Part shown: in pieces, positions 12,568 to 13,039 of the stretch
Position numbering within the stretch: position 1 is the first letter of the stretch
Layout of the letters: every line of letters begins with the position of its first letter
Source: JBOHSA01 sp050732995
Lineage (GTDB): Bacteria > Gemmatimonadota > Gemmatimonadetes > Gemmatimonadales > GWC2-71-9
Direction of reading: 5' to 3'
Assembly (NCBI GenBank): GCA_050732995.1
Contig: JBOHSA010000027.1
Location: forward strand, 1 to 13,039
DNA: 13,039 nucleotides
Notes under the pieces: generated by a model
What the model saw: the letters and a program-made list of their open reading frames with translations, nothing else
What the model was told of the DNA's origin: nothing
The model's database searches: none
Program-made: the position numbers and the translations under genes

Positions 12568-13039
12568 TCGCCGAACACCTCCGCCTGGAACGTGAATACT
12601 TCGGTGCCGGGCTCCGCCCACACCTCCGGCGCCAGCCCGGCCTTGCGACAGGTGGCCGCCAGGAAGGCATCGGGCCCCCAATGATACTCCGGGGCCACTT
12701 GGGGGAGTAGCACACCCTGGGCGCTGCCCCGCCGCACCACGAGGCCGTCCCGCCCCACCACGATGCGGGTGACGTCCACGGGGACGAGCGGCGCGGGGGG
12801 GGTGAGCGCGGAGATCTCCACGCGGACGCCGGCGAGCTCGTCCGCGCTCACGGGGGGAAACCGGGGATCGTCGCGGGCCGCGGCGACCGTCATATCGCGC
12901 ACGATGTCCCCTAGGGGGCGGTCCGCCGCCAGATGGCCGATGCACCCCCGGAGCGTCCCGCCGGCCATCAGGGTGACGAACGCGCCCCGCCTGCGCGCGG
13001 CGGCGCCGGCCGCGGGCGGTGCCGGAAGCGGGCGTCCCC
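12564..13039 (-). CDS. AMMECR1-domain protein (5' end outside window)
   Basis: The frame runs off the right edge, so the N-terminus is missing. The visible ~157 codons cover most of an AMMECR1 domain: GAFVTLMAGGTLRGCIGHL (the hallmark LRGCIG), then a DPRFPPVSADEL motif, VEISALTPP, IVVGRDGLVVRRGSAQGVLL, PQVAPEYHW and FLAATCRKAGLAPEVW, ending FTFQAEVFGE. The ATG at 12968 lies inside the conserved part and is not the true start. AMMECR1 proteins have no settled biochemical role; in bacteria and archaea they often sit with MEMO and radical-SAM genes (AmmeMemoRadiSam system), which would be upstream of this gene, outside the window. Its stop overlaps the bshC start (GTGA), so the two are translationally coupled. 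Confidence 0.9.
   Translation of the reverse strand, partial: GRPLPAPPAAGAAARRRGAFVTLMAGGTLRGCIGHLAADRPLGDIVRDMTVAAARDDPRFPPVSADELAGVRVEISALTPPAPLVPVDVTRIVVGRDGLVVRRGSAQGVLLPQVAPEYHWGPDAFLAATCRKAGLAPEVWAEPGTEVFTFQAEVFGE

Overview
The window is high-GC DNA. By eye, the part right of about 3.4 kb is near 70% GC and the left part is clearly lower. It looks like a chromosome of a bacterium that makes bacillithiol and peptidoglycan. The gene set (BshC, an AMMECR1 protein, MurJ, UvrC, LarC and a secreted TPR protein in one tight cluster) together with the composition would fit Gemmatimonadota. That assignment is an inference, because no rRNA or marker gene is present.

Left part, 1-3101, + strand, accessory in character. 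It begins with the 3' part of a PIN-family toxin gene cut by the window edge. Next is a DUF3018/'MazE family' antitoxin preceded by two overlapping perfect palindromes. Its partner mazF has collapsed to the first six codons and the last ~23 codons, out of frame with each other. After an A-rich spacer comes a three-gene unit: a polytopic membrane protein, a small excisionase-type HTH protein (ATGA overlap), and an exported TPR protein 24 bases further on whose middle carries a DUF2723-like motif.

Boundary, 3102-3463, no protein gene. It holds a perfect 12-bp hairpin that can terminate transcription from both sides. Directly beside it is the 5' half of a tRNA-Gly(CCC) gene (- strand) that stops just after the anticodon loop. 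The tRNA remnant lies where convergent transcription units meet and where gene content changes from accessory to housekeeping, so it may be an old integration or deletion scar.

Right part, 3464-13039, - strand. Eight genes lie head to tail with overlaps or very short gaps: AMMECR1-domain protein (5' end outside the window), bshC (bacillithiol synthesis), a small membrane/coiled-coil protein, murJ (lipid II flippase), uvrC (nucleotide excision repair), thrC (threonine synthase), larC (nickel-pincer cofactor synthesis) and an exported TPR protein. The spacing suggests one long transcription unit, or overlapping ones, ending at the hairpin near 3343-3370. The products serve different processes (thiol redox, cell wall, DNA repair, amino acid and cofactor synthesis). 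The link is probably shared housekeeping expression rather than one pathway.

I found no complete novel defence or biosynthetic system. The observations most worth following up are the degraded mazF beside an intact antitoxin and operator-like palindromes, the half tRNA gene, the membrane protein/HTH/TPR trio, and a MurJ reading frame whose conserved N-terminus has no standard start codon.
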